DNA from: Methylomonas sp. MK1
GTDB taxonomy: Bacteria; Pseudomonadota; Gammaproteobacteria; Methylococcales; Methylomonadaceae
Reading direction: 5' to 3'
Length of the DNA stretch: 64,000 nucleotides
NCBI RefSeq assembly: GCF_000365425.1
Contig: NZ_AQOV01000001.1
Coordinates: forward strand, 1,984,001 to 2,048,000
A program made the translations under genes and the position numbers. Positions 1 to 9,685 of this stretch are shown piece after piece. Below the pieces are notes generated by a model that was not told the DNA's origin, ran no database searches, and saw only the letters and a list, made by a program, of their open reading frames with translations. Positions within the stretch are counted from its first letter, which is position 1. Every line of letters starts with the position of its first letter.

Positions 1-1273
1 CGACCCGAGCCGGACTGTTAGTCTCCTCTCGCCTTTGAGGAGGCTGTCGCAAAAGCTCCCTCTCCTCGCGGGAGAGGGTTGGGGTGAGGGGGATCGAATC
101 AGGTAAAGCATCGATTCGCACGCCCTCACCCTGCCCTCTCCCGGCGGGAGAGGGTTCGGTTTTGGCTTCTACGCCGGGCTCATCTGGCAGAGAGCTATCA
201 TTCGAAACATTTTGCGTTGACTGTAGCCTTAAGCCGGCGCGCTCCAGTACGGAAAGCAGTTTTTTATCGCTCTTACTCAGCAACTCATCCGACAGAGGGG
301 GCGAATAAGGTGACGCATCGATTTGCATCCCCTCACCCTGCCCTCTCCCGGGGGGAGAGGGTTCTGCTTCCGTTTTTACGACGGGCTCCTCTGGCAGAGG
401 GATATCTTCCTCGCTTGGCGATTCGGCGGTTTCGGGAGCAGACGGATTCACACACCTAACCGCCCGGCCCGGTTTGGCCAGATTTTCCGGCACCGCAGCC
501 AGCAATTGTTGGGTATAGGGATGCTGAGGATGGCGCAGTACTGATTTGCACTCGCCAACTTCCACCAGTTTGCCTTGCTGCATCACTCCTACCCAATGCG
601 CCATTTGCGCGACCACGCCGAAATCGTGGGTGATGAACAGCATGCTCATGCCGGTGTCGTCCTGGAGTTTGCGCATCAGGCGCAAAATCTCAGCTTGTAC
701 GGTCACATCCAGCGCGGTGGTCGGCTCGTCGGCAATCAATAATTGCGGCTGGCAGGCCAGCGCCATCGCGATCATGACCCGCTGGCGTTGACCGCCGGAG
801 AGTTGATGCGGGTAGTCGGCAAAACGGCTGGAAGCGTTGGGGATTTGCACCTGTTCCAAGGCCTTGATGGTACGTTCCATCGCTTCCGCGTCGTCCATAT
901 CGGCATGATGCAATTGCAAGGCCTCGGTGATTTGCTCGCCGATGCTCATCACCGGATTTAAGGAGGTCATCGGCTCCTGGAAAATCATTGCGATTTGTAA
1001 ACCGCGCACGGCACGGATGCCCGGATCATCCAGGGTTAGCAAGTCCTGCCCGTTCAGCAAAATCTCGCCGCTGGGGTGTGAAGCCACGCCGTCCGGCAAT
1101 AAGCGAATCACCGATAAGGCGCTGACCGACTTGCCGCTGCCGGATTCGCCGACCAAGCAAAAGGTTTCGCCTTTGGGGATGCTGAAACTGATGTCGTCCA
1201 CCGCCCGCACTTCGCCGCCGCCGGACCTTAAATAAGTACGCAGATTGCGCACTTCCAACAAGGCCTCGCTCAT
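1..1273 (-). CDS. yejF: Peptide ABC transporter ATP-binding protein, YejF-like (partial, runs off left edge)
   Basis: ATPase subunit that should drive YejB/YejE-mediated import of peptides. The frame is open from ATG at 1273 to the window edge, 424 codons with no stop. The N-terminal ABC domain is complete: Walker [10 protein letters not shown]-loop around [10 protein letters not shown], signature LSGGQRQR, Walker [13 protein letters not shown] and a switch-His region ITHDF. YejF proteins normally carry two ABC domains; the second would lie outside the window. After about residue 265 the sequence becomes a low-complexity Pro/Glu/Ser linker of at least 150 residues, made partly of palindromic DNA repeats and a duplicated segment. 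The start overlaps the yejE stop by 4 bp (ATGA), implying coupled translation. The domain assignment is sure; whether the gene remains intact beyond the edge cannot be seen. Confidence 0.85.
   Translation of the reverse strand, partial: MSEALLEVRNLRTYLRSGGGEVRAVDDISFSIPKGETFCLVGESGSGKSVSALSVIRLLPDGVASHPSGEILLNGQDLLTLDDPGIRAVRGLQIAMIFQEPMTSLNPVMSIGEQITEALQLHHADMDDAEAMERTIKALEQVQIPNASSRFADYPHQLSGGQRQRVMIAMALACQPQLLIADEPTTALDVTVQAEILRLMRKLQDDTGMSMLFITHDFGVVAQMAHWVGVMQQGKLVEVGECKSVLRHPQHPYTQQLLAAVPENLAKPGRAVRCVNPSAPETAESPSEEDIPLPEEPVVKTEAEPSPPGRGQGEGMQIDASPYSPPLSDELLSKSDKKLLSVLERAGLRLQSTQNVSNDSSLPDEPGVEAKTEPSPAGRGQGEGVRIDALPDSIPLTPTLSREERELLRQPPQRREETNSPARV
58..90 (-). repeat. Dispersed palindromic repeat, copy A (inverted)
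   Basis: Arms CCCTCTCC and GGAGAGGG around a 5-base loop, followed by TTGGGGTGAGGG. It is the inverted form of the copies at 123-154 and 329-361, so it forms a head-to-head pair with the 123 copy. Read in the yejF frame it encodes LTPTLSREE, a peptide typical of this class of REP-like repeat. It lies inside an open reading frame. Confidence 0.75.
123..154 (+). repeat. Dispersed palindromic repeat, copy B
   Basis: CCCTCACCCTG leads into perfect 9-bp arms CCCTCTCCC/GGGAGAGGG with a 3-base loop. It is in frame within yejF and encodes [11 protein letters not shown] on the - strand. It has the same orientation as copy C and is inverted relative to copy A. Confidence 0.8.
329..361 (+). repeat. Dispersed palindromic repeat, copy C
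   Basis: CCCTCACCCTG followed by arms CCCTCTCCC/GGGAGAGGG with a GGG loop. It is in frame within yejF and encodes [11 protein letters not shown]. The flanking codons on both sides resemble those around copy B ([12 protein letters not shown] against [12 protein letters not shown] upstream; MQIDASP against VRIDALP downstream), so repeat and flanks were probably duplicated together. Confidence 0.8.
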
Positions 1274-2451
1274 GATTTGACCCCAGCCTTATCCGACAAG
1301 CGCGGGTCAATCGCATCCCGAAACGCTTCGCCGATCAGGTTGTAGGCAAACACCGTCATGAAAATCGAGCCGCCGGGAAATACCGCCATCCACCAGTTAA
1401 ACGTGGAGGATTTAACGGCCTGATCCAGCATCGCGCCCCAGGATGGGGCATCGACCACGCCCAAGCCTAGAAAGCTTAAGGTTGCTTCCGACAGAATCGC
1501 TCCGGCCACCCCAAAGCTGACTGCCACCAATAAAGGCGCGACGCCGTTGGGCAGCATGTGGCGGAATAGGATTGAGGTTAAGGGCAAACCACTGGCGACC
1601 GCCGCCTGCACGTAATCTTGTTTGCGCAGTTTCAAAAATTCCTGACGCACGTAACGCGCGTACCCAGACCAACCGGTGACGCCGATGATCACCATCATCA
1701 TGTACAAACTGCGACCAAAGAAGGCCACGAAAGTCAGCAGTAGAAACAGCGTGGGAATGTCTTCGAAAATCTCTACTAGGCGCATGCCCAGCATATCGAC
1801 GATACCGGAGAAATAGCCCATCAAGCCGCCGACCACGATACCGATAGCCAAAGCAATGCCGGAGGCAATCAGGCCGATGCTTAAGGAAATTCGGCAGGCA
1901 TGGATCATTCGGCTTAACACGTCGGCACCATTTTCTTCCGTGCCCATCCAATGGGTATGGCCTTCGGTGGCGAATGGCGCTTCCAGGCCTTTGCTGCCCA
2001 AGTCGCGCAGATAATCGACCGGCGCATAGGGGATGGGTGGCATGATTTTCCAATCCACTTGCGTGTAAGCGCTGCTGCGGAAGTCGTCGTAGATTACCAA
2101 GGCCGGCGGTTTGACAAACATATTCACCGCTAAGGCAGCCAAGGCACTGCCCAGTAAAAATAACAAAATCTGCTTGCCGCCAGCCAAGCTAAGCCGATAA
2201 ACCGCCAAAGCGATAAAAAAGCTGGCCAAAATCCAGGCATCTTCGACGCTTAGGTACTCCAACACCGGCGCGGAAATCACGCCATCTTTGCTCATCAGCA
2301 GCGGCATGGAGTTGGCCAGAAACGGTGCAAAAACTGCGCAGAACACCAACAGCGCCACCCAACCCAAGCCAAATTTGACGCCGACGCCAGCCAGGGTTTT
2401 GCGCCAGATACGCGCAGAAAAAGATTCGCGGCTGATCACGGGCTTAGTCAT
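1270..2451 (-). CDS. yejE: Peptide ABC transporter permease, YejE-like
   Basis: Inner-membrane permease, 393 residues, of the DppC/OppC class. The sequence shows an N-terminal membrane segment near residues 30-50, two further hydrophobic stretches before residue 115, a periplasmic insert, and then the BPD_transp_1 core from about residue 190. The core contains the EAA-type loop near [20 protein letters not shown]. The C-terminal part, with [15 protein letters not shown], is characteristic of OppC-type permeases. It starts 8 bp inside the end of yejB and ends overlapping the yejF start, so the three genes form one coupled operon. The substrate is inferred to be oligopeptides; some YejABEF systems also import peptide antibiotics such as microcin C, which cannot be judged here. 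Confidence 0.88.
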   Translation of the reverse strand: MTKPVISRESFSARIWRKTLAGVGVKFGLGWVALLVFCAVFAPFLANSMPLLMSKDGVISAPVLEYLSVEDAWILASFFIALAVYRLSLAGGKQILLFLLGSALAALAVNMFVKPPALVIYDDFRSSAYTQVDWKIMPPIPYAPVDYLRDLGSKGLEAPFATEGHTHWMGTEENGADVLSRMIHACRISLSIGLIASGIALAIGIVVGGLMGYFSGIVDMLGMRLVEIFEDIPTLFLLLTFVAFFGRSLYMMMVIIGVTGWSGYARYVRQEFLKLRKQDYVQAAVASGLPLTSILFRHMLPNGVAPLLVAVSFGVAGAILSEATLSFLGLGVVDAPSWGAMLDQAVKSSTFNWWMAVFPGGSIFMTVFAYNLIGEAFRDAIDPRLSDKAGVKS

Positions 2452-3520
2452 AACTCACCCGCGGATCGGCCAGGGTGTAACAGAAATCGGCGATCAAATA
2501 GCCAATCAGCGTCAGAAAACCGCTAATCCAGGTAATCGACAACACCAACTCGCGGTCGCGGCCTTTCACCGCTTCCACAGCCAATTGACCCATGCCGTTG
2601 ATGCTGAAAATATTTTCGACGATCAAGGAACCGGCCAGCAAACTGGGCAGTAGACCAGCGGAGACGGTAATCAAGGGCAGTAGGCTGTTGCGGAATACGT
2701 GCTTCCAGAGCACATCGTTCTCAGCCAGACCTTTGGCGCGCGCGGTGCGGGCGTAATCGGCATGCAGATTTTCCAAAATCGAGGTGCGGGTCAATTTGGT
2801 CAGCGCGGCAAAGCCGCCGTAGGAGAGACAGATCACCGGCAAAATCAAATGCCAGATTCTGTCCAACAAGAAACCCCTCACAAATCCGCCCTCCTCCCAA
2901 TGCGGCAGGAAAGGCATGTCTTGCGCTTCCAGACTACTGATGCCAGCAGTGGGGAACCATTGAAAATGCTGGATGTTGGCAAAAAACCCTAGCAGCAACA
3001 CCCCGGCCAGCATGGTGGGTATCGACCACAAAGCCAGCATCGACATCCCCGCGCCGACATCGAATGCACTACCGCGTTGGGTAGCGGCCTTCATCCCCAC
3101 CATGATGGCGATGATATAGGTAAGCGGCAACGTGACTAGATTTAGCAACAAGGTGATCGGAATTCGTTCGGCCAGAATGTCCGACACCGGCCGGCCATAC
3201 TGAAAGCTGGTACCTAGATCCATGCCCTTGCTAAACGAAAATTCACCGCGCTGGCCTTGGGCGTCGGTAACGAAACCAATAGGTGAGACATTATTCAGCC
3301 AACGCAGATATTGCACCGGTGCCGGCTGATCCAGGCCATAGCGCTTATTGTAATAATCCAGCAGAGCCTGCTTTTCCTGCGGCTTCATGTCCATGCCGCC
3401 GATTAAAGTCTGCGCAGTGATGCCGCCCGGCGACATCGCCATCACGCTGAACACCAACACGGTAATCCCCAACAGCGTGGGGATCATCAACAGCAGGCGC
3501 CTTAGTAGATAAGTCAACAT
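2444..3520 (-). CDS. yejB: Peptide ABC transporter permease, YejB-like
   Basis: Inner-membrane permease, 358 residues, DppB/OppB class. It begins with the typical MLTYLLRRLLLMIPTLLGIT membrane helix, has a periplasmic loop (about residues 30-115), then the transport core with a cytoplasmic EAA-type loop around ENLHADYARTARAKGL. The C-terminus LADPRVSYD matches this family. It partners YejE to form the translocation pore and is fed by the substrate-binding protein encoded immediately upstream (15-bp gap). The 8-bp overlap with yejE supports co-translation. Confidence 0.88.
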   Translation of the reverse strand: MLTYLLRRLLLMIPTLLGITVLVFSVMAMSPGGITAQTLIGGMDMKPQEKQALLDYYNKRYGLDQPAPVQYLRWLNNVSPIGFVTDAQGQRGEFSFSKGMDLGTSFQYGRPVSDILAERIPITLLLNLVTLPLTYIIAIMVGMKAATQRGSAFDVGAGMSMLALWSIPTMLAGVLLLGFFANIQHFQWFPTAGISSLEAQDMPFLPHWEEGGFVRGFLLDRIWHLILPVICLSYGGFAALTKLTRTSILENLHADYARTARAKGLAENDVLWKHVFRNSLLPLITVSAGLLPSLLAGSLIVENIFSINGMGQLAVEAVKGRDRELVLSITWISGFLTLIGYLIADFCYTLADPRVSYD

Positions 3521-3535
3521 CGGCGAGTCCTTGGC

Positions 3536-5392
3536 CTATTGGGTGTATTTTTGCTGCGCCAGTGGTACGTAGTTTTCCAGCGGCAAGGAGCCGAAGTTCA
3601 AACCCAGTTTGGTCATTTGCAGGTTGTGGATGCGCTTGTCGACGAACAGCAGGCTCTTGCGGCGCATTAAAAAGGTGTAGGGTTGGTCTTCGTAAAGAAT
3701 ATGCTCGGCTTGCTGCCAGAGCGGCATCCGTTTGCTTTCATCGACGGTGCGACGGGCGTCGTCGATTAACTTATCCAGCGCCGGATTTTTGTAACTGACG
3801 TAGTTATCGCCTTTACTGACGGCTTGCGAGCTATGGAAGATTTGGTACAAATCGGTTTCGATACCGCTGGTCCAGCCCAGGGTAATCGCATCGAAGTCTT
3901 TTTTATCAAGATTTTCCAGCATCACCGGCCATTCTTGCGGAGTCGGGATCATCTTCACACCGGCGCGGGCGTATAAGTCTTTCAGCAACAGGACCATGCG
4001 TTTGGTGTCTTCGTTGGCTTGAAAGTAGGTCAGTTTAAATTCGAAGGGCTGGCCCGATTTGTCTTCCAGTACGCCGTCGCCGTTTTTATCCTGATAGCCA
4101 GCGTCTTTCAGTAGCGCCTTGGCTTTGTCCAAATCCGCTTGATATGGTTGTATGGCCGCATCGTGCTGTTTACTTGCTTTACTGAATGGACTGACGGCCG
4201 GCTCGGCATAATCCAACATCACATCCTTTATTACCCGACTGACGTCGGTCAGATAAGTCATGGCCTGGCGCACGCGTTTATCAGCGAAACGGGTTGGCTT
4301 GCCGCCGCGCTCTTGGTTCCAGCCTATGTAGCTGTAGCCGACGACCGGCGGCATGTATTCGAAGTTTTGGCTCTTGGCTTGGATTTGCGGATCTTTTTTC
4401 AGCTCTTGATATTCGACCGGCCGCGCCGAATAAGAGTCGATGTCGCCATTACGAAAGGTGGTTAAGCGAGCGCTATCGTTTTGGATGATTTTCCAGAGAA
4501 TCCGATGATAAGACGGTTGCACGTCGCCCCAGTAACGTTCGTTGCGTACCAGTTCTACATTGCCCTTGTCCGGCGTCCAGTTTTTCGGATCGGCCAGCCG
4601 ATAAGGGCCGCTACCCAACAACAACCCTTTGGATTCGTTAAATTTTTGCGGCTCTTTCAGATAAGGTTCGTAAAAATGCTTGGGCATGATGCCGATGCCA
4701 CCGGCCAAAGACAAGGCTTCGAAATACGGCTCTTTGAAGGTAAACACCACTTCGTATTTACCGTTAGCTTTGACGCTTTTGACTTTTTCCAGGTAAGCCC
4801 GTTCGCGTGGCGCCTGGATCGCATCGGTCATGATGAAATCGAAACTGAACACCACATCGTCGGCAGTCAGCGGTTGACCGTCCGAGAAACTGACGTCCTC
4901 GCGCATCCGGAAGCTAATCACCAAGCCGTCTTCGCTGATGGTCCAGTCCTTAGCCACCAAACCTTCCCATTCCAAGGTGTCTGGGTTACGGGTAATCAGA
5001 CTCTCCAGCACATAACTTTGCACATTGGAGGCATAAGCATCACTGGACACCAGCGGCGTGATGGTTTTTAGGTTGGTCCCAAAGGCTTCCACGCTCCAGT
5101 CGCCCTGGGCGTAATCCGGCATACGACTCGCAGCATGCGCGCGTTGAAAGGCCTGGGCGATGTCACCGCTCGCGGTGGCGTTCACGGAAGGGTTGGCGGC
5201 GGCAATCGCTCCGGAAGCAATCGCCCCGCGCAATTCGCGCATATCCTTAGCTTGCTCAGACAGCGCGGCTTGCATTTCGCTCAATTTCAGCCATTGCCGG
5301 TCGATTTGATACATCGCCAACACGATCAGCAAGATAGTCAAACTAAGTAGCGAGTAGAGAATCCAGTCTCGGGTAGTTGATTGTGTTTGCAT
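3536..5392 (-). CDS. yejA: Extracellular peptide-binding protein, family 5 (YejA-like)
   Basis: Substrate-binding protein of the SBP_bac_5 family, 618 residues, first gene of the transporter operon. The binding domain runs from about residue 90 to 610, with family features such as DGQPLTADDVVFSF and the extended peptide-binding lobes. The N-terminus is odd: residues 11-27 are a strong hydrophobic helix with no clear signal-peptidase site, followed by a charged, coiled-coil-like stretch (DRQWLKLSEMQAALSEQ) and an Ala-rich linker. The protein therefore looks membrane-tethered rather than free in the periplasm. The family is certain; peptide specificity is inferred. Confidence 0.87.
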   Translation of the reverse strand: MQTQSTTRDWILYSLLSLTILLIVLAMYQIDRQWLKLSEMQAALSEQAKDMRELRGAIASGAIAAANPSVNATASGDIAQAFQRAHAASRMPDYAQGDWSVEAFGTNLKTITPLVSSDAYASNVQSYVLESLITRNPDTLEWEGLVAKDWTISEDGLVISFRMREDVSFSDGQPLTADDVVFSFDFIMTDAIQAPRERAYLEKVKSVKANGKYEVVFTFKEPYFEALSLAGGIGIMPKHFYEPYLKEPQKFNESKGLLLGSGPYRLADPKNWTPDKGNVELVRNERYWGDVQPSYHRILWKIIQNDSARLTTFRNGDIDSYSARPVEYQELKKDPQIQAKSQNFEYMPPVVGYSYIGWNQERGGKPTRFADKRVRQAMTYLTDVSRVIKDVMLDYAEPAVSPFSKASKQHDAAIQPYQADLDKAKALLKDAGYQDKNGDGVLEDKSGQPFEFKLTYFQANEDTKRMVLLLKDLYARAGVKMIPTPQEWPVMLENLDKKDFDAITLGWTSGIETDLYQIFHSSQAVSKGDNYVSYKNPALDKLIDDARRTVDESKRMPLWQQAEHILYEDQPYTFLMRRKSLLFVDKRIHNLQMTKLGLNFGSLPLENYVPLAQQKYTQ

Positions 5393-5525
5393 GTTTCCAG
5401 TGTTTCGCAGAAATTAAACAGAAACTTGAGCGACGCTTTTGCTTGATGGTCAGAGCTATCCGGATAGCTTACGGGGCTTATCGATAATCCGCCTTTGCAA
5501 AAACGTCAGGTGTCCTTACTTTTAA

Positions 5526-5557
5526 CCCGGTGGGTAGCCGCCGCGCTAGCCACCGGG
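5526..5557 (-). terminator. Inverted repeat downstream of fabV
   Basis: Arms CCCGGTGG and CCACCGGG around a 16-base centre, 8 bp past the fabV stop. A stable hairpin is likely, but no strong U-tract follows on the - strand, so it may be a weak terminator or an mRNA 3' stabiliser. Confidence 0.4.
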
Positions 5558-5565
5558 GTACAACT

Positions 5566-6756
5566 CTATAGCAAATTGGCGATAGGTGCCTCGGGATTGA
5601 CGTCGGCATCATAATCCACCCCGTCTACCTCAAAACCGAACAACTTCAGAAACTCATGTTTGTAACCGGCAAAATCGCTCAATTCGTTGATATTGTCATT
5701 GTTGATTTGTTCCCACAAAGCGTTGACTTTGTCTTGCACTTGCGGCTGCAGTTCTTTCAAATCGGCGCGCAGGCGACCGGTCTCGTCCAGGCTGGGATTG
5801 ACACCGTAAAGACTGTCGCGGAACAAGCCGTTGACCTGTTCGATACAACCTTCGTGTGTACCCTCTGCCTTCATGGTTTTGAACAGCAAGGCCAGATATA
5901 AGGGCATGACCGGAATCGCTGCACTGGCTTGGGTAACCACGGCTTTTAGTACCGACACCCTAGCGTCGCCACCCAAAGTAGCTAACTTGCTGCGGATATC
6001 GATGACACGTTTGTCCAAGTCCTTTTTCGCCGCACCGATGGTGCCGTGCCAATAAATATCCCAAGTGATTTTTTCGCCAAGATAGGTATAAGCCGTGGTT
6101 TTAGCACCTTCCGCCAAGACGCCGGCATCGGCTAACGCATCGATCCACATTTGCCAGTCTTCACCGCCCATTACCGCAACGGTGTTGGCGATTTCTTCCT
6201 CGGTGGCCGCCGGCAGGGTAAATTCCTTGATGATCTCTTTGTCGGTGTCGATACCGTTTTGCACCAAATCCTTGCCGATTGGTTTTAACGTAGAGTTATG
6301 GGTGATACCGGTTTTAGGATTGGTCCGGCGCGGGGCGGCCAGGCTGTATATCACCAGATCGACTTTGCCCAAATCTTGTTTGATGGCATCTATGGTTTTT
6401 TGTTTGATCTCGTCGGAAAAGGCGTCGCCATTGATGCTTTTGGCATACAGGCCTTCCGCTTCCGCAAATTTATGAAACGCTGCCGAATTGTACCAACCTG
6501 GGGTGCCTGGCTTATCGGCGGTACCTTCCCGCTCAAAAAACACCCCCAGGGTTTTCGCGCCTGAACCGAAACCAGAGACAATTCGCGAGGCCAGGCCGTA
6601 ACCAGTGGAAGCACCCAGAATCAGCACATTCTTCGGGCCGTCCGGAATGGTGCCGAAGCTTTTGACGTAGTCGATTTGCTGTTTGACATTGGCTTCGCAG
6701 CCGACCGGGTGGGTGGTGACGCACATAAATCCGCGTACGCGAGGTTTGATAATCAT
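5566..6756 (-). CDS. fabV: Enoyl-[acyl-carrier-protein] reductase FabV
   Basis: NADH-dependent trans-2-enoyl-ACP/CoA reductase, the final reduction in each cycle of type II fatty acid synthesis. The 396 residues match the usual FabV length. The Rossmann nucleotide-binding motif [11 protein letters not shown] lies at residues 48-58. The FabV-type catalytic pair with eight residues between is visible as Tyr235 and Lys244 ([10 protein letters not shown]). FabV enzymes are larger than FabI and are known for low sensitivity to triclosan. It is transcribed alone, with a divergence-sized gap on its 5' side. No other enoyl reductase is in the window. Confidence 0.95.
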   Translation of the reverse strand: MIIKPRVRGFMCVTTHPVGCEANVKQQIDYVKSFGTIPDGPKNVLILGASTGYGLASRIVSGFGSGAKTLGVFFEREGTADKPGTPGWYNSAAFHKFAEAEGLYAKSINGDAFSDEIKQKTIDAIKQDLGKVDLVIYSLAAPRRTNPKTGITHNSTLKPIGKDLVQNGIDTDKEIIKEFTLPAATEEEIANTVAVMGGEDWQMWIDALADAGVLAEGAKTTAYTYLGEKITWDIYWHGTIGAAKKDLDKRVIDIRSKLATLGGDARVSVLKAVVTQASAAIPVMPLYLALLFKTMKAEGTHEGCIEQVNGLFRDSLYGVNPSLDETGRLRADLKELQPQVQDKVNALWEQINNDNINELSDFAGYKHEFLKLFGFEVDGVDYDADVNPEAPIANLL

Positions 6757-7067
6757 GTTGTTCCTTACATCGAGCTAATAAAAATTAAGACGGGAGCTGC
6801 TTCAGCAAGCTTTTTTAGTTATAGATTTTAAAGTTTATCCCATGAGTTGACCGAACAGGAAAATAATATCGATACGTTCCGGATCGAAAAACCACCGTAT
6901 TCGGCTTTCTGCGGCTATGTTAATAAACGTCAGCCTAAAAGCCAATGCGGGTTGGACGCTGCCAGCTGTTAACGCACCGGGCAACGGTTATAGCGGGAGT
7001 CTCAAAGTCCCTGCCTACAATCCGCAACAAAATCATCTTTGGTAAGCAGCTAACCGCTTAAACAAGC
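6757..7067. other. Intergenic region between ppiD and fabV
   Basis: About 310 bases without a convincing gene. It should hold the fabV promoter, close to 6770-6850 on the - strand, where TATAAC occurs as a possible -10 hexamer without a good -35. I see no repeat or RNA gene. Confidence 0.4.
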
Positions 7068-7097
7068 AAAAAAAAGGGAGCGCTAAGCTCCCTTTTT
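7068..7097 (-). terminator. Rho-independent terminator of ppiD
   Basis: GGGAGC-5-GCTCCC hairpin (7076-7092). On the - strand it is followed by eight U (7068-7075). It begins 19 bases after the ppiD stop. The other side carries a run of five T, so it may act in both directions. Confidence 0.85.
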
Positions 7098-7115
7098 GCA
7101 GGTCCACCTTACGGT

Positions 7116-8984
7116 TTACTGTTTTTGCGTATTGATAACGATCTCAGCTTTAGTTTGCAGCGCATTCAATACTGCTTCCATCTGCGCTTTACCGAAGGCA
7201 GTAGAGATGTTTTTGGCAATCAAGGCTTGTTTACTTTTGTCGCTGTCCGACATCACACCCTCGTTGACACTGTTAACGCTAACCACCAATTTACCGCCCT
7301 TGGCTTCGTCGATTACTGCCACGCTAGGCTGACCTGCCTTAGGTTTGGCAGTTCTAAAAATCTCCTGAGTGACGGCCGCCGGCAAATCACTAGCAGTACG
7401 CGTCAAGCCATTGATTTTTTTGGTTTGCAAATGCAGCGCTTCGGCAATTTGCACAAGCGTTTTACCGCCAGCCAATTCCTGCTTAATTTTATCGGCAGTG
7501 GCGATGGCCTGTTGTTTTGCTCTATCTTGCTGAATCGCAGCAATGACCTGCGCTTTAACATCCTTGAGTTCCCTGCTGGCGGCAGGTTGATGCGATAACA
7601 TGCGCAACACCACGACTTTGTCACCGCCAATTTCCAGCGGTTCGCTGTTGCTGCCTTTTAACACATCTTCGGAAAACGCAGCCGCCCGAACTTTCTCGTC
7701 GGTAGCGATACCTTCACCCGCCGCGCGAGTGAAGGCTTCGGTCTTGCTGGTCGCACCACCCAACAATTGCGCAACCGCCGCCAAACTATCAGGATTTTCG
7801 TAACTAACTTCCGCAACTTTCTCGGCCAAGGTGTTAAATTTGGCTTCGGCCTGCGCTTTTTGATAAGCCTTGCTGACTTCTGCTTTTACCGCTTCGTATG
7901 GCTTCACGTCACCCGGTATCAACTCGGTGACTTTAATCAAATGATAACCAAAAGCCGATTTAACGGGTTCGGAGACTTCGCCCAGTTTTAAACTGCTAGC
8001 GGCATCTTCAAAGGCTTTTTCCATCACCCCGACGTTGAATAAACCCAAGTCGCCGCCATTTTTCGCGGTTAGCTTATCGTCGGACACTTCAGCGGCCAGG
8101 GCGGCAAAATCCTTGCTTTTCAGTTCTTGTTTCGCCTTCAGTGCTTTTTGCAGCGCAAGCTCGTCAGCCGTTTTATCCTTGCTGAACGCGAACAGAATAT
8201 GGCTGATTTTTCTACGCTCTTTCGTGGTGAATTGGACTTTTTGTTCTTCGTAATAAGCTTTTAACTGCTCTTCGCTAGGTTTAATCTCCGCGGCCAGTTT
8301 ATCCAACGATAATTCCACGTATTCGATAGCCACCTGCTCGGGAGTCTGATAAGCATCCTGATGCTGCTGGTAATAAGCGGTAATTTCTTCTTCGCCAGGC
8401 TGTTGACTGACCGGGGTTAACGGTACGGTCACATATTCGACATCGCGGGTTTGGTTCTGGATTTTAAAGAAGTTATTGATTTCCGCCGGCGTCACGAAGC
8501 TGCTATCCACCACGGCGCGTTGAAACTGCTCCATCACCAAGGCTTTTTTGATGCGATTGACGAACTCGGCGGAAGACATACCCTGTGAACCGAGCATGGT
8601 TTGGTATTGAGTCTTATCGAATTTACCGTCTTTTTGGAAATACTCCAGGGTTTGAATGAAATCTCTGGCCGTCTCATCGCTAACCAACAGGTTTTGATCC
8701 TGAACGTATTGCAACAACACCTCGTCGCGAACCAGCTTTTGCAAAGCCTGTTTTTTTATCGTCTCTTCGTCGAACTTCATCCCTGCCAGATTTTGAGCGT
8801 ATTGCTGATATGCCTGACTGACATCGCGCTGAAAAAACTCCTTATCGCCGACAGACACCACTGGCGCTTCTTTACCGCCGCCAAGATAGTTTTGGATGCC
8901 CCACAATCCGAAAAGCACACAAATCAAAATCAATATGATCGATGCAAACAGACCGTGCACCTTTTCTCTAATCTCTAAAAGCAT
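7116..8984 (-). CDS. ppiD: Membrane-anchored periplasmic folding factor PpiD (SurA_N/parvulin)
   Basis: Periplasmic chaperone/peptidyl-prolyl isomerase-like protein that assists secreted proteins leaving the Sec translocon. It has 622 residues. A single membrane anchor lies at about residues 15-35 (ILILICVLFGLWGI), followed by a SurA-N-like chaperone region to about 250. A parvulin domain follows at roughly 255-360 (ERRKISHILFAF to FGYHLIKV), then a C-terminal helical domain. The position directly after hupB and tRNA genes, in the same orientation, is the usual gammaproteobacterial arrangement. Confidence 0.92.
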   Translation of the reverse strand: MLLEIREKVHGLFASIILILICVLFGLWGIQNYLGGGKEAPVVSVGDKEFFQRDVSQAYQQYAQNLAGMKFDEETIKKQALQKLVRDEVLLQYVQDQNLLVSDETARDFIQTLEYFQKDGKFDKTQYQTMLGSQGMSSAEFVNRIKKALVMEQFQRAVVDSSFVTPAEINNFFKIQNQTRDVEYVTVPLTPVSQQPGEEEITAYYQQHQDAYQTPEQVAIEYVELSLDKLAAEIKPSEEQLKAYYEEQKVQFTTKERRKISHILFAFSKDKTADELALQKALKAKQELKSKDFAALAAEVSDDKLTAKNGGDLGLFNVGVMEKAFEDAASSLKLGEVSEPVKSAFGYHLIKVTELIPGDVKPYEAVKAEVSKAYQKAQAEAKFNTLAEKVAEVSYENPDSLAAVAQLLGGATSKTEAFTRAAGEGIATDEKVRAAAFSEDVLKGSNSEPLEIGGDKVVVLRMLSHQPAASRELKDVKAQVIAAIQQDRAKQQAIATADKIKQELAGGKTLVQIAEALHLQTKKINGLTRTASDLPAAVTQEIFRTAKPKAGQPSVAVIDEAKGGKLVVSVNSVNEGVMSDSDKSKQALIAKNISTAFGKAQMEAVLNALQTKAEIVINTQKQ

Positions 8985-9042
8985 AAACGCTGTCCTTAAA
9001 CAGTATTAAACCCGAATGCTTCAGGCCATAAAATTAACAGGC

Positions 9043-9076
9043 AAAAAAAAACCTCGGACCATACGGCCCGAGGTTT
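9043..9076 (-). terminator. Terminator after hupB-tRNA-Val-tRNA-Asp
   Basis: AAACCTCGG/CCGAGGTTT arms (9049-9057 and 9068-9076) followed on the - strand by a U-tract from 9050 to 9043. It lies 7 bases past the tRNA-Asp 3' end. Confidence 0.8.
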
Positions 9077-9082
9077 CTGTTT

Positions 9083-9159
9083 TGGCGGAGCGGACGGGGC
9101 TCGAACCCGCGACCCCCGGCGTGACAGGCCGGTATTCTAACCAACTGAACTACCGCTCC
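9083..9159 (-). tRNA. tRNA-Asp (GTC)
   Basis: A 77-base cloverleaf with acceptor stem GGAGCGG/CCGCTCC, T-loop GGTTCGAGCCC, anticodon loop CTGTCAC giving anticodon GTC, and an encoded 3' CCA. It lies 6 bases after tRNA-Val in the same transcription unit. Confidence 0.97.
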
Positions 9160-9165
9160 AAAGTC

Positions 9166-9241
9166 TGGTGGGTGCTGAGGGGTTCGAACCCCCGACCCTC
9201 GCCTTGTAAGGGCGATGCTCTCCCAGCTGAGCTAAGCACCC
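9166..9241 (-). tRNA. tRNA-Val (TAC)
   Basis: A 76-base cloverleaf with acceptor GGGTGCT/AGCACCC, D-arm TAGCTCAGCTGGGAGAGCA, anticodon TAC in CTTACAA, T-arm GGGGGTTCGAACCCC, and an encoded CCA. It sits between hupB and tRNA-Asp. Confidence 0.97.
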
Positions 9242-9254
9242 GACTAAAGAGCGG

Positions 9255-9527
9255 CTAGTTTACAGCATCTTTTAAAGATTTGCCAGCTTTAAATGAAGGA
9301 ATTTTCGCGGCTTTGATAGTGATCTCTTCGCCGGTTTGCGGATTACGGCCTTTACGTTCTGCTCTTTCTTTAACATCGAATGTGCCGAAGCCCACCAAGG
9401 CAACGGAATCGCCTTGTTTCAAAGCATCTTCTACTGCTTTGATAAAACCATCTAAAGCACGACCTGCATCAGCTTTAGTTAACTGTGACGCACTGGCGAT
9501 TGCATCGATAAGTTCCGATTTATTCAT
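9255..9527 (-). CDS. hupB: DNA-binding protein HU-beta
   Basis: Nucleoid-associated protein of exactly 90 residues, the normal HU length. It shows the N-terminal helices [11 protein letters not shown], the conserved [21 protein letters not shown] strand/arm region that inserts into the DNA minor groove, and the C-terminal [12 protein letters not shown] good ribosome binding site (AAGGGGAAAT) precedes ATG at 9527. It lies downstream of lon and upstream of two tRNA genes, the common lon-hupB-ppiD order. Confidence 0.96.
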   Translation of the reverse strand: MNKSELIDAIASASQLTKADAGRALDGFIKAVEDALKQGDSVALVGFGTFDVKERAERKGRNPQTGEEITIKAAKIPSFKAGKSLKDAVN

Positions 9528-9685
9528 TTATTTCCCCTTAGGATGTCGTTGTATTAATTATGCTCAGCAAACAAATGCTTGGATTTGCCCGCTAACCGGT
9601 TTTCCACCAACCCGATTTACAGCCTCCCCTGGTGCGAGAGGCCGACATTTATATCAATCGCCTGCAAGCGATGTCAAGCACTGAA

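Noticed and set aside
84..459. Short + strand frames across 84-459
   Set aside because: They are shadows of the yejF frame and of the palindromic repeats; they have no ribosome binding site.
1026..1316. A 96-residue - strand frame at the yejE/yejF junction
   Set aside because: Out of frame with the clear yejE end and yejF start, which explain the DNA.
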